Assembly (NCBI RefSeq): GCF_029623345.1 | Contig: NZ_JAPYKH010000001.1 | Location: forward strand, 355,762-419,761 | Length of the DNA stretch: 64,000 nt | Source of the DNA: Sphingomonas phyllosphaerae | GTDB taxonomy: Bacteria; Pseudomonadota; Alphaproteobacteria; Sphingomonadales; Sphingomonadaceae | Direction: 5' to 3' | Shown: positions 1 to 7,913 of the stretch, in pieces | Layout: every line of letters starts with the position of its first letter | Numbering within the stretch: position 1 is the stretch's first letter | Made by a program: the position numbers and the translations under genes | Notes under the pieces: model-generated | What the model was told of the DNA's origin: nothing | The model's database searches: none | The model's input: only the letters and a program-made list of their open reading frames with translations

Positions 1-819
1 GTTCTCCACCTGCGCGCCGCGCCACGAGTAGATCGACTGGTCGTCGTCGCCGACGCAGCAGATGTTGCGACGCTCCTGCGCGAGCAGCCGCAGCCAGAGG
101 TACTGGACCGAGTTGGTGTCCTGATATTCGTCCACCATGATGTAGCGGAATCGCTGCTGATACTGTTCCAGTACCGTGCGCTCGCGCTTCAGGATCGTCA
201 GCACGTGGAGCAGCAGGTCACCGAAGTCGCAAGCGTTCACCGCGCGCAGCCGGTCCTGGTACTGCTGGTAAAGCTCGCCGCCGCGGCCGTTGCCGTAGCG
301 CTCGCTCTCGCCTGCGTCGATCTCGGACGGGACGAGCCCCTTGTTCTTCCACTCGTCGATCAGCCCGGCGAGGCTGCGCGCGGGAAAGCGCTTCTCGTCG
401 ATGTCGGCGGCCAGGATCAGCTGCTTGAGCAGGCGAAGCTGGTCGTCGGTGTCGAGGATCGTGAAATTGCTCTGCAGCCCGACCAGTTCGGCGTGCCGGC
501 GCAGCATCTTGGCGCCGATCGCGTGGAAGGTGCCGAGCCACGGCATGCCCTCTACCGCGTCGCCGACAAGGCGCCCGACACGGTCACGCATCTCCCGCGC
601 GGCCTTGTTGGTGAAGGTGACACTGAGGATCTCGGACGGGTAGGCCTTGCGCGTCCACAGGAGGTGCGCCAGCCGCGCGGTGAGCGCCGCGGTCTTCCCG
701 GTGCCCGCGCCGGCGAGCACGAGCACCGGCCCGTCGGTGGTGAGCACCGCGTCGCGCTGCGGCGGGTTGAGCCCGGCGAGATAGGGCGGATCCTGGAGGG
801 TGTTGGCTGGCTCGGTCAC
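1..819 (-). CDS. uvrD: ATP-dependent DNA helicase UvrD/PcrA, C-terminus outside the window
   Basis: Superfamily 1A 3'-to-5' DNA helicase of nucleotide excision and mismatch repair. The visible 273 residues are the N-terminal part: Q-motif glutamine at about residue 21, Walker A AGAGTGKT at 36-43, motif Ia TFTNKAA, motif II VDEYQDTNSVQ and motif III GDDDQSIYSWRGA near the cut. The reading frame runs off base 1, so roughly the last two thirds are missing. The start is a GTG at 819; no clear ribosome site precedes it. A LexA-type direct repeat lies at 824-838, directly upstream, which would fit SOS control of this repair gene, though its closeness to the start codon is unusual. Identification is secure; the start is less so. 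Confidence 0.93.
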   Translation of the reverse strand, partial: MTEPANTLQDPPYLAGLNPPQRDAVLTTDGPVLVLAGAGTGKTAALTARLAHLLWTRKAYPSEILSVTFTNKAAREMRDRVGRLVGDAVEGMPWLGTFHAIGAKMLRRHAELVGLQSNFTILDTDDQLRLLKQLILAADIDEKRFPARSLAGLIDEWKNKGLVPSEIDAGESERYGNGRGGELYQQYQDRLRAVNACDFGDLLLHVLTILKRERTVLEQYQQRFRYIMVDEYQDTNSVQYLWLRLLAQERRNICCVGDDDQSIYSWRGAQVEN

Positions 820-823
820 CCCC

Positions 824-838
824 GAACAGGTAGGGAAC
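824..838 (-). promoter_or_regulatory. Candidate LexA (SOS) box upstream of uvrD
   Basis: On the minus strand the sequence is GTTC-CCTACCT-GTTC, an exact match to the alphaproteobacterial LexA direct repeat GTTC-N7-GTTC. It ends five bases before the GTG start of uvrD, a gene often in SOS regulons. The spacer is not A/T-rich, and about one exact match is expected by chance in a window of this size and composition, so position carries most of the weight. Confidence 0.35.
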
Positions 839-927
839 GTCGCGCCGCGGAGCAAGCACGCCGCTTGCAAGATACATGATCTCGTAGGAACATACTGGCA
901 ACATCGGTCGAGTCGGGGGAGAGCGAG

Positions 928-1339
928 ATGGCGGAGCAGACGACGATTGCGGGAGGATGCCACTGCGGCGCAATCCGCTACGAGGCGGAGGGGGCGCCCG
1001 AGCACCACGCTCTATGCCACTGCACCGACTGCCGCGGCTGGTCGGGCGCGCCGGTGCCGGGCTGGATCGCCTTTCGCGAGGATCACGTCAGCATGACCGG
1101 CGAGCCGGTGACGTATCAATCGTCGGAGCACGGCGAACGCCAGTTCTGCGGGCGCTGCGGTACCGGGCTGTTCTATCGCAACGCAAGCGCGCTGCCCGGT
1201 CTGGTCGACGTTCAGTCGGGAACGCTCGACGACCCGGCGCCGTTTCCGCAGCGCGCAGATCATGGTCAACGAGCGGCTGCCTTGGACCGCGGCGATGTCG
1301 GATCTACCCGCGTTCGCGACCTATCCCGGGCTGGACTGA
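928..1339 (+). pseudogene. GFA-family (glutathione-dependent formaldehyde-activating-like) protein, frameshifted
   Basis: The N-terminal frame from ATG 928 shows the zinc-binding cysteines of the GFA (CENP-V/Mss4-like) fold: GCHCG, CHCTDC and CGRCGT. After residue about 107 (PAPF) the frame goes wrong. The next frame continues with a natural family C-terminus, SAQIMVNERLPW, and ends LPAFATYPGLD at TGA 1339. One extra base around 1247-1250 explains this. The uncorrected frame reads on to 1713 into pitA. Corrected length would be about 136 residues, normal for the family. It could be a true pseudogene or a sequencing error. The substrate is unknown; few family members act on formaldehyde. Confidence 0.8.
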
Positions 1340-1453
1340 CGCATGATGGCGGTAAGCGCTGGTCGTCGGCTGAGCGTGAGGAATTACCTTTGCCGAGGGC
1401 ATGCGATCGGCTGGCCGCCGACCTGCCGCTACTGCCTCATCATGGGACATTAA

Positions 1454-1471
1454 TCGTCATTAAAGTGTCAC
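1454..1471 (+). promoter_or_regulatory. Candidate Pho box
   Basis: TCGTCAT-TAAA-GTGTCAC matches the PhoB repeat CTGTCAT-N4-CTGTCAY at 5 of 7 and 6 of 7 positions with an A/T spacer, and lies 25 bases upstream of a phosphate transporter start. The distance leaves little room for a promoter -10 and leader downstream, so activation in the usual geometry is doubtful. Confidence 0.35.
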
Positions 1472-1496
1472 GTTGGAGGAGGAAGGCGGTGCCACC

Positions 1497-3137
1497 ATGG
1501 CAACCACCGTCCTCGCGGCCAGCGAGTCGCCGCCGTCGCTTGCTGCTGCGCGACGATTTGACGCGCCGGTTCATCCCGGCGCGCGCCTCCTGTTCCTGCT
1601 GCTTGCCGCAGCAGGGCTCCTCTACGCCGGAATCAGCATCGTCATCGACACGCAGCAGGTCGGCGAGCAGCTCGCCGTGGGCGTGTTCCTGTTCCTCGGC
1701 CTCGCCCTGTTGATCGCGCTGGGATTTGAGTTCGTCAACGGTTTCCATGACACCGCCAATGCCGTCGCGACGGTGATCTACACCAACTCGTTGCCGGCCA
1801 ATCTGGCGGTGGTGTGGTCCGGCTTTTTCAATTTTCTCGGCGTGCTTCTGTCGTCGGGGGCGGTGGCTTATTCGATAATTACGCTGTTGCCGGTCGACCT
1901 GATCCTCAACGTCGGCTCGGGCGCGGGTTTCGCGATGATCTTCGCGCTGCTGCTCGCCGCGGTGATCTGGAATCTCGCGACTTGGTACGTCGGCTTGCCC
2001 AACAGCTCGAGCCACACGCTGATCGGGTCGGTGTTGGGCGTCGGGCTCGCCAACCAGCTGCTCACGTCGGGCGCGGGCGGCACCGCCGGGGTCGACTGGA
2101 GCCAGGCTACGAGGGTGCTGACGGGCCTCTGGATGGCGCCGCTGATCGGCTTCTCGGCCGCGGCGCTGCTGCTGCTGGTACTGCGCCGCGTCGCACGCTC
2201 GCCCGAGCTGATGCGGGCGCCCGAGGGTGGCACGCCGCCGCCGCTCGGCATCCGCGCGCTGCTCGTGTTCACCTGCACCGCGGTGTCGTTCAGCCACGGC
2301 TCGAACGACGGGCAGAAGGGCATGGGGCTGATCATGCTTATCCTGATCGGCTGCGCGCCGACCGCCTACGCGCTCAATCGCACCTTGCCCGCGAGCGAGA
2401 CGCCCGCCTTCCTTGCCAGCGCCAGCGACGCGAGCGGAACGCTGACCCGGCACGGCGCCGCCGCGGTGCCGCTCGAGCGCGCGCGACCGCTGCTCAAGGA
2501 TGCGCTGGAGCAACGCCGCGCGGTGTCGCCCCAGGCCTATGGCGCGGTGGTGGCAGTGTCGCGTGACCTATCGCAGCGCGTCGGCGGTTACGGGGCGCTC
2601 AGCAACGTTCCGGCGCAGGCCGCGCCCAACGTGCGCAACGACATGTACCTGGTGCTCGACGCGACGCGGATGATCGTCGCCGATAAGACGTCGCGGCTGA
2701 GCGACGTGGAGAAGGACGCGCTCGCCGATTATCAGAAGCGACTGGAGCGCGGCACGCGGTTCATTCCCTTGTGGGTCAAGGTGGCCGTCGCGCTGGCGCT
2801 CGGGCTCGGCACGATGATCGGCTGGAAGCGGATCGTCGTCACGGTCGGCGAAAAGATCGGCAAGCAGCACATGACCTATGGCATGGGCGCCTCGGCCGAG
2901 CTGGTCGCTGCGGCCACGATCCTGGCGGCGGACCGTTTCGGGCTGCCGGTGTCGACGACGCATATCCTCTCCTCGGGCGTGGCGGGCGCCTCTGTGGCGA
3001 GCGGGCAGGGGCTGCAGCGCCGCACGCTGCTGCAGCTCGCCGCGGCCTGGCTGCTGACGCTGCCGGTCGCGATGGCGCTGTCGGGCGCGCTGTTCTGGCT
3101 ACTGCGCGCCCTGGTGCGGACCGCCGGGCTGTCGTGA
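1497..3137 (+). CDS. pitA: PiT-family inorganic phosphate transporter
   Basis: Inner-membrane symporter for phosphate (as neutral metal phosphate with protons or sodium), 546 residues. The N-terminal half carries the PiT signature around GFEFVNGFHDTANA and LPNSSSHTLIGSVLG. The C-terminal repeat carries GMGASAELVAAATI and GLPVSTTHILSSG. The two halves are joined by a long hydrophilic loop of about 130 residues, as in proteobacterial PitA. The start is ATG 1497, with a strong GGAGGAGGAAGG at about 1475-1486; an in-frame TTG at 1473 lies upstream of that site and is unlikely. No DUF47/PhoU-like partner gene is adjacent. A weak Pho box precedes it and a stem-loop follows the stop. Confidence 0.92.
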   Translation: MATTVLAASESPPSLAAARRFDAPVHPGARLLFLLLAAAGLLYAGISIVIDTQQVGEQLAVGVFLFLGLALLIALGFEFVNGFHDTANAVATVIYTNSLPANLAVVWSGFFNFLGVLLSSGAVAYSIITLLPVDLILNVGSGAGFAMIFALLLAAVIWNLATWYVGLPNSSSHTLIGSVLGVGLANQLLTSGAGGTAGVDWSQATRVLTGLWMAPLIGFSAAALLLLVLRRVARSPELMRAPEGGTPPPLGIRALLVFTCTAVSFSHGSNDGQKGMGLIMLILIGCAPTAYALNRTLPASETPAFLASASDASGTLTRHGAAAVPLERARPLLKDALEQRRAVSPQAYGAVVAVSRDLSQRVGGYGALSNVPAQAAPNVRNDMYLVLDATRMIVADKTSRLSDVEKDALADYQKRLERGTRFIPLWVKVAVALALGLGTMIGWKRIVVTVGEKIGKQHMTYGMGASAELVAAATILAADRFGLPVSTTHILSSGVAGASVASGQGLQRRTLLQLAAAWLLTLPVAMALSGALFWLLRALVRTAGLS

Positions 3138-3141
3138 CGCT

Positions 3142-3169
3142 GCAGCGGGCGACTTGCTAGTCGCGCTGC
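3142..3169 (+). terminator. Stem-loop after pitA
   Basis: Five bases after the pitA stop, GCAGC-GG-GCGACT pairs with AGTCGC-GCTGC around the loop TGCT. No strong T-run follows, so termination is uncertain. Confidence 0.45.
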
Positions 3170-3190
3170 ATTCGCGTTCCCGCGCTGTCG

Positions 3191-3297
3191 GAAAAGCCGG
3201 GGCGGCCCTCGCGAGCCGCCCCGTAGTCCAGGGAAGGATCGGACGAGGGGGAGTGTCCGACCATCACGGCGCCACACAGGGGGAGCGGCGCCGTCAT
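3191..3297 (-). ncRNA. Candidate trans-acting small RNA with two CTCCCCCT loops
   Basis: Read on the minus strand, a -10-like TATAAC (3307-3302) is followed by three stem-loops. Hairpin 1 (3294-3266) is ACGGCGCC/GGCGCCGT with a loop containing CTCCCCCT. Hairpin 2 (3260-3239) is TCGGAC/GTCCGA with a loop containing the same octamer. Hairpin 3 (3222-3199) is GGGGCGGC/GCCGCCCC followed by GGCTTTTCC, a rho-independent terminator. There is no protein-coding frame worth keeping. This resembles alphaproteobacterial alpha-r14/cuckoo-type RNAs, whose C-rich loops can pair with Shine-Dalgarno regions. Assignment to that family is by architecture only. Confidence 0.6.
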
Positions 3298-3400
3298 CCG
3301 CGTTATAGCCACGCAACGTTGCTGCTGTGTGTCGGTCGCAGAGCCTTTCGTGACCATGCGGCAAACTTTTCCCGGTTGACCCGGGGCCGACGGCCGCTCG

Positions 3401-4723
3401 ATGACCGTGGTCATGTCAGCGTCCCCGCTCCCGACCGCCCCGCACCCTGGCGCCTCGCACCGCCGTATCCTGCTCGCCAGCCTGGTCGGGACATCGGTCG
3501 AATTCTACGACTTCTACATCTACGCCACCGCCGCCTCGCTGGTGTTCGGGCCCTTGTTCTTCCCGACCGGCGACCCCGCGGTGGAGCTGCTGGCCGCTTA
3601 CGGCAGCTTGGCTGTCGCCTTCTTCGCGCGGCCGATCGGCGCCTGGGCCTTCGGTCACTTCGGCGACCGCGTGGGACGCAAGTCGACGCTGATCGCGAGT
3701 CTGCTGCTGATGGGCGGCTCGACCATGGCGATCGCCTTCCTGCCGACCTTCGCGCAGGCGGGCTATATCGCGCCGCTGCTGTTGTGCTTGCTGCGCTTCG
3801 GGCAGGGCTTCGGACTGGGCGGCGAGTGGGGTGGGGCGGCGCTGCTCGCCGTGGAGAACGCGCCGCCGCACCGTCGCGGTCGCTATGGCATGGTCCCGCA
3901 GCTCGGTGCGCCGGTCGGCTTCATCGCGGCCAACGGGCTGTTCCTGCTGCTCGGCGCGACGATGGATCGCGACGCCTTCATGGCCTGGGGCTGGCGGCTG
4001 CCGTTCCTGCTCTCCTCGGTGCTGATCGCGCTGGGGCTGTGGGTGCGGCTGACGATCGCGGAAACGCCCGCCTTCGCCGCCATGATCGAGGAAGGGCCGC
4101 CGCCCGCGGTGCCGATCGGCGAGCTGCTGCGCCACCATTGGCGCGCCGCGCTGGGCGGGACGTTGGGGGCGGTGGCGTGTTTCGCGGTCTATTATGTCGC
4201 GACCGCCTTCGCGCTCGGCTTCGCGGTAACGCGCGGGTTCGACCGGCAGCTGTTCCTCGCGCTCCAGCTCGGCGCGATCCTGTTCATGGCGCTCGGGATC
4301 GCCCTGTCGGGTGAGTGGAGCGACCGGCGCTCGCCCGCGCATGTGCTGCGCTGGGGCTGCGTCGGTGCGGTGGTCGCCGGCTTCGCGCTGGTGCCCGGGC
4401 TCGGCTCGGGCGCGCCGCTCGCGGTCTTTGCGACGCTCGCTTTCGCCTTGTTCGTCATGGGCTTCGTCTATGGCCCGCTCGGCGCCTGGCTGCCCGGGTT
4501 GTTCCCCGCTCGGGTGCGCTACACCGGGGTGAGCCTCGCCTTCAACATGGCCGGCATCATCGGCGGCGGGCTCACCCCGATCGCGGCGCAGACGCTGGCG
4601 CAGCGCGGCGGACTCGTTCCGGTCGGCGTCTATCTCGCCGCCATGTCGCTGCTGAGTCTCGTCGCGCTGCTGGTCATGCGCCCGGCGCGCCACGTCGACG
4701 CGGTGCCGGTCGAGGGGCCGTGA
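3401..4723 (+). CDS. MFS transporter, metabolite:H+ symporter (MHS) type
   Basis: A 440-residue twelve-helix major facilitator protein. The early SVEFYDFYIYATAASLVF, the cytoplasmic GDRVGRKSTL between helices 2 and 3, and RFGQGFGLGGEWGGAALL in helix 4 are the hallmarks of the MHS branch (KgtP, ProP, ShiA, citrate carriers). The substrate, probably an organic acid or osmolyte, cannot be told from sequence. ATG 3401 and in-frame ATG 3413 are both possible starts; no good ribosome site separates them. It stands alone between pitA and the convergent rsmD, whose end is only 7 bases away. Confidence 0.88.
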   Translation: MTVVMSASPLPTAPHPGASHRRILLASLVGTSVEFYDFYIYATAASLVFGPLFFPTGDPAVELLAAYGSLAVAFFARPIGAWAFGHFGDRVGRKSTLIASLLLMGGSTMAIAFLPTFAQAGYIAPLLLCLLRFGQGFGLGGEWGGAALLAVENAPPHRRGRYGMVPQLGAPVGFIAANGLFLLLGATMDRDAFMAWGWRLPFLLSSVLIALGLWVRLTIAETPAFAAMIEEGPPPAVPIGELLRHHWRAALGGTLGAVACFAVYYVATAFALGFAVTRGFDRQLFLALQLGAILFMALGIALSGEWSDRRSPAHVLRWGCVGAVVAGFALVPGLGSGAPLAVFATLAFALFVMGFVYGPLGAWLPGLFPARVRYTGVSLAFNMAGIIGGGLTPIAAQTLAQRGGLVPVGVYLAAMSLLSLVALLVMRPARHVDAVPVEGP

Positions 4724-4730
4724 CGCGCGC

Positions 4731-5270
4731 TCAGGCGAGCCGCAGTAGCGTGACCTGAGCGCGCCCATAGACTCGCTCCACGATCGTCTCAAACCCCGTC
4801 GCCGTGACCGCCTCGCCGCGCGCGGTCTCGACCGTGACCCAGGTGGCGGGGCCGATCCAGCCGAGCCGCGCGAGCTTGTCCGCCGCCACCGCGCCTGCGC
4901 CGGTGCCATAGGGCGGGTCCATCATCACGAGGTCGAACGGCGCGGTCGCGGGGCCGAGCGCGAGCACCGAGCCCGCGCGCACGTCCGCACCGGTCGCACC
5001 CAGCTTGGCCACGTTGGCGCGCAGCGAGTCGAGCGCGGCCTTGTCCTGCTCGACGAACAAGCAGGAGCGCGCGCCGCGCGACAGCGCCTCCAGCCCAAGC
5101 GCGCCCGAGCCGGCGAAGAGATCCGCCACCGCGAGTCCCTCGAAGCTGCCGACGCGGCTGAGCAGCATCGAGAACAGCGCCTCGCGCGTGCGGTCGGCGG
5201 TGGGTCGCGTCGTCTCGCCCGCGGGCGTGATGAGCGCGCGGCCGCGCCAGCTGCCGGCGACGATCCTCAT
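4731..5270 (-). CDS. rsmD: 16S rRNA (guanine(966)-N2)-methyltransferase
   Basis: SAM-dependent methyltransferase that modifies G966 of 16S rRNA in the assembled small subunit. It has 179 residues, typical for the family. MRIVAGSWRGR and RPTADRTREALFSML at the N-terminus, the SAM site VADLFAGSGALGLEALSRGA, and the catalytic DPPYG near residue 117 are all present. The ATG overlaps the stop of the upstream pseudouridine synthase gene by four bases (ATGA), so the two rRNA-modification genes are translationally coupled. Confidence 0.95.
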   Translation of the reverse strand: MRIVAGSWRGRALITPAGETTRPTADRTREALFSMLLSRVGSFEGLAVADLFAGSGALGLEALSRGARSCLFVEQDKAALDSLRANVAKLGATGADVRAGSVLALGPATAPFDLVMMDPPYGTGAGAVAADKLARLGWIGPATWVTVETARGEAVTATGFETIVERVYGRAQVTLLRLA

Positions 5271-6679
5271 CGGCGCCCCTTGCGCGGCGGCCCCGAGCGC
5301 GGCTTGGGCTTGGCCCAGCCGGGCTGGCGCTTGGGCCGCTCGGGGCGGGTCGGCGGGGTGGCGTCGGCGTCGCCCGGCGCGCGCGGCGACGACGCGCCGG
5401 CGCGCGGCGCGGCGCGACGGGCGCGCTGATCGTCGTCGGCACGCGGCGGGCTGCGGCGGGTGCGCGCGTCATCGTCAGGACGGAAGGGGCGCTCGACCGA
5501 CGCTCCAGCGCGCGACGGCGCGCGACCGGTGCGCTTGTCCTCGGCGACGCGGGGGCGCTCGGCCGGTGCGCCGGTGTGCGGCGTGGTGCGGCGCGCGCGC
5601 TGGTCGTCGGCGGGACGGGTCGGGCGCTCGGCCGCGGCGGTGCTGTCGACCACGCGCGCGCGCCGACCTGTTCCGGCAGGGGCGCGCGCCGCGAGCGCCG
5701 CGCTCGGCGCTTCCGTTCGAACGCCACGCGGGGCACTCGCGCGCGCACTCGCGCCTGCGGCCGGTCGCACCGGCCTACCGGCGCCGTACCGCTCGCTCGT
5801 TCCTCCCGCCGGCCGCGCTGCTCGCGCGTCGCCCGTGCCGCCTGACGGCCGCATCCCAGCGCCGCGTCCGGCACGCTGGTCGCGTACCGTCACTGGCTCG
5901 GTCGGCAGCCGCGTCGCCGCCGGCGAGCGCAACGTCTGGCGGAACCCGGTGAGATCGGCGGCGCGCACCTCGCCCACCCCGCCCACCGGCAGGTCGCCGA
6001 GCACGAACGGGCCGTAGCGCGTCCGGATCAGCCGCCCGACGCGCAGTCCGAGATGCTCGAGCACGCGCCGCACCTCGCGATTCTTGCCCTCGCGCAGCGT
6101 CATCTCGATCCACACGTTGGCGCCGGTGCGGCGCTCGAGATTGGCGTCGATCGCGCCGTAGCGCACGCCCTCGACCTCGACGCCGTGGATCAATTCCTCG
6201 AGCTGCGCCTGGGTCACCGCGCCATAAGCGCGCGCGCGATAGCTGCGCTCGACGCCGGTGGCGGGGAGCTCGAGCTCGCGCTTGAACTCGCCGTCGGTGG
6301 TGAGCAGTAGCAATCCCTCGGTGTTGAGGTCGAGCCGCCCCACCGGCACCACGCGCGGCAGGTCCTTGGGCAGGCGGTCGTAGATCGTCGGCCGGCCGCT
6401 GAAGTCGCGCTCGGTGGTCAGCACGCCGGCGGGCTTGTGGAACAGGAACAGCCGCGCCGGTGCGGGCGCCGCCACGGGCTCGCCGTCGACGGTGACGCCG
6501 TCGAGCGAGGCGAGCAGCGTCGCGGGGGTGTCGAGCACGACACCGTCGCGCGCCACGCGTCCCTCGGCGATCATCCGCTCGATCTCGCGCCGCGACGCGA
6601 CGCCGGCGCGTGCGAGCAGCTTGGCGATACGGTGCTCGGCGCGTCCCGCCGCGCGCTGTTCGGGATGGGGATCGACCAT
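5267..6679 (-). CDS. rluB: RluB/RsuA-family pseudouridine synthase with long basic tail
   Basis: 23S rRNA pseudouridine synthase. An S4 RNA-binding domain covers about residues 18-65 (AKLLARAGVASRREIERMI). The catalytic domain follows, with the active-site aspartate in VGRLDLNTEGLLLL. At 470 residues it is about twice the usual core length. The extra 200 C-terminal residues are low-complexity Arg/Ala/Pro/Thr-rich with repeated 'ARRAAPRAG'-like blocks and end in a lysine/arginine cluster. Such tails are common in alphaproteobacterial RluB and may bind RNA. ATG 6679 is the natural start. Confidence 0.9.
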   Translation of the reverse strand: MVDPHPEQRAAGRAEHRIAKLLARAGVASRREIERMIAEGRVARDGVVLDTPATLLASLDGVTVDGEPVAAPAPARLFLFHKPAGVLTTERDFSGRPTIYDRLPKDLPRVVPVGRLDLNTEGLLLLTTDGEFKRELELPATGVERSYRARAYGAVTQAQLEELIHGVEVEGVRYGAIDANLERRTGANVWIEMTLREGKNREVRRVLEHLGLRVGRLIRTRYGPFVLGDLPVGGVGEVRAADLTGFRQTLRSPAATRLPTEPVTVRDQRAGRGAGMRPSGGTGDARAARPAGGTSERYGAGRPVRPAAGASARASAPRGVRTEAPSAALAARAPAGTGRRARVVDSTAAAERPTRPADDQRARRTTPHTGAPAERPRVAEDKRTGRAPSRAGASVERPFRPDDDARTRRSPPRADDDQRARRAAPRAGASSPRAPGDADATPPTRPERPKRQPGWAKPKPRSGPPRKGRR

Positions 6680-6775
6680 CGCGGCCGCTTAGCCGATCGT
6701 CGCGCACTTAGCGGCATTTATTTGCACCCGCGCGCCCGCCCGCGCGTTGAGCCCGCGTAACCATGGGGAGGGCAT

Positions 6776-7219
6776 ATGGTCTTCGGGCGCAAACAGCGGG
6801 TTCTCGAGCGGCTGCTCCTGGTCGAGGACGAACCGCTGGTGGCGTTCGACGCCGAGCATCTGCTCACCGACCAGGGCTATAGCATCGTCGCGACGGTCGA
6901 CCGCGTCGCCGACGCGCTGGCGGTGCTCGCCGCCGAGACGCCGATCGACCTGGTGCTGGTCGACGTGACGCTCGCCGACGGTAGCGGCGTCGAGGTGGCG
7001 CGGGTGGCGCGCGCGCGTGGCGTGGCGGTGCTGTTCGTCACCGGCGACTGCCCTGACGACGCCGCCACCCTGGCGAGCGGCTTCCTCGCCAAACCCTATG
7101 CGCAGCGAGACCTGCTCGGCGCGATCGTGGCGATCGAGCAGAGCGTCGCCGGCAAACCGCCGCGTCGGCTGCCCGGGGGTTTCCAGCTGTTCCACACCGG
7201 CGGCGCGGCGACCGCCTGA
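6776..7219 (+). CDS. Single-domain response regulator
   Basis: A 147-residue receiver domain without output domain. The acidic pair is in LLLVEDEPLVAF (about residues 14-24), the phospho-acceptor is Asp63 in LVLVDVTLADG, a Thr follows in LFVTGD, and the conserved lysine is in FLAKPYAQRDL. The last 20 residues are outside the fold. It is divergent from rluB and has no kinase neighbour. Such orphan receivers in sphingomonads probably act in a phosphorelay or by protein contact; the partner is unknown. Confidence 0.88.
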   Translation: MVFGRKQRVLERLLLVEDEPLVAFDAEHLLTDQGYSIVATVDRVADALAVLAAETPIDLVLVDVTLADGSGVEVARVARARGVAVLFVTGDCPDDAATLASGFLAKPYAQRDLLGAIVAIEQSVAGKPPRRLPGGFQLFHTGGAATA

Positions 7220-7913
7220 ACCCGCGCGAATGTTGCGAATGTTGAGTCGCTGGCGCGGTTCTGGTGCGGGACTCAACATTGGCTTGGAGCGGAGACTCTC
7301 GGTGAGATCCTGCTTATAAGGTGCAGTATTCGTGAGCCTTTCCTCATGCCTCTGGCCTTGAGGGAGGATTGAGGCGCGATGCTCGCGCTGAGCGAATGTT
7401 GAGTCATGTTGGAGCGAGGTCGGGGTCGCCCGGGTCGATGCGACCGCATGATCGGTGGCGGAAGACGGCATGCGTCCGCTTTGCCACGACTACGCAGGTG
7501 TAGGACAGCGCGACCGCTTCTGGCCGTCGCGAGACTGCGTGCCGGGCCATGGCGGTCCGGACGTACCAATTAGTGATGCGGCGACGCGAAGATGCGAGGA
7601 CGCCAAGGAGAAGGATTGTTCGTGCGGAGAGGCGGAGGGCGCCTTCAAGCCGCGGCGCGCACCCGAATGATGCGCGTTGATGAGAGCCGCTGCGCGCGCG
7701 GCGGCGACATCTTTCCTCCGCGCCTCCGCGCGACAGACCTGATCGCGCCTTCGCGTGCGCTCAAGCTCATGCGTCGCCTCCGCCCCGTCCACTACCCGCA
7801 CCGCCCTGCCGCAAGCCCGCACGTACCGCGCCTTCCGCTCGCGGCGGCGATGGTCTAGCGCTCGCTGTCCGGCGCGCGCCGCGGCGGGGCAGAGGACGGA
7901 GCGGATCGAGTTG
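7220..7913. other. Long intergenic region with three copies of AATGTTGAGTC
   Basis: No convincing gene is seen in about 690 bases; ORFs here have shadow-like composition. The first 190 bases hold an 11-bp perfect inverted repeat (7238-7248 and 7270-7280) and a third direct copy at 7395-7405. The rest is G/C-rich with purine runs typical of intergenic DNA in this group and includes the promoter of the AmpG-like gene. Confidence 0.5.
7238..7280. repeat. Inverted repeat AATGTTGAGTC / GACTCAACATT
   Basis: Perfect 11-bp arms with a 21-base spacer, just after the response regulator. The left arm is part of a short tandem, GCGAATGTT twice from 7227. A third copy at 7395-7405 is in the left-arm orientation. 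There is no T-run, so it is either a protein-binding repeat or an RNA hairpin. Confidence 0.7.

Noticed and set aside
887..927. GGAAC upstream of the GFA gene as an EcfG promoter
   Set aside because: There is no CGTT at 16-17 bases; the match to the -10 part is poor.
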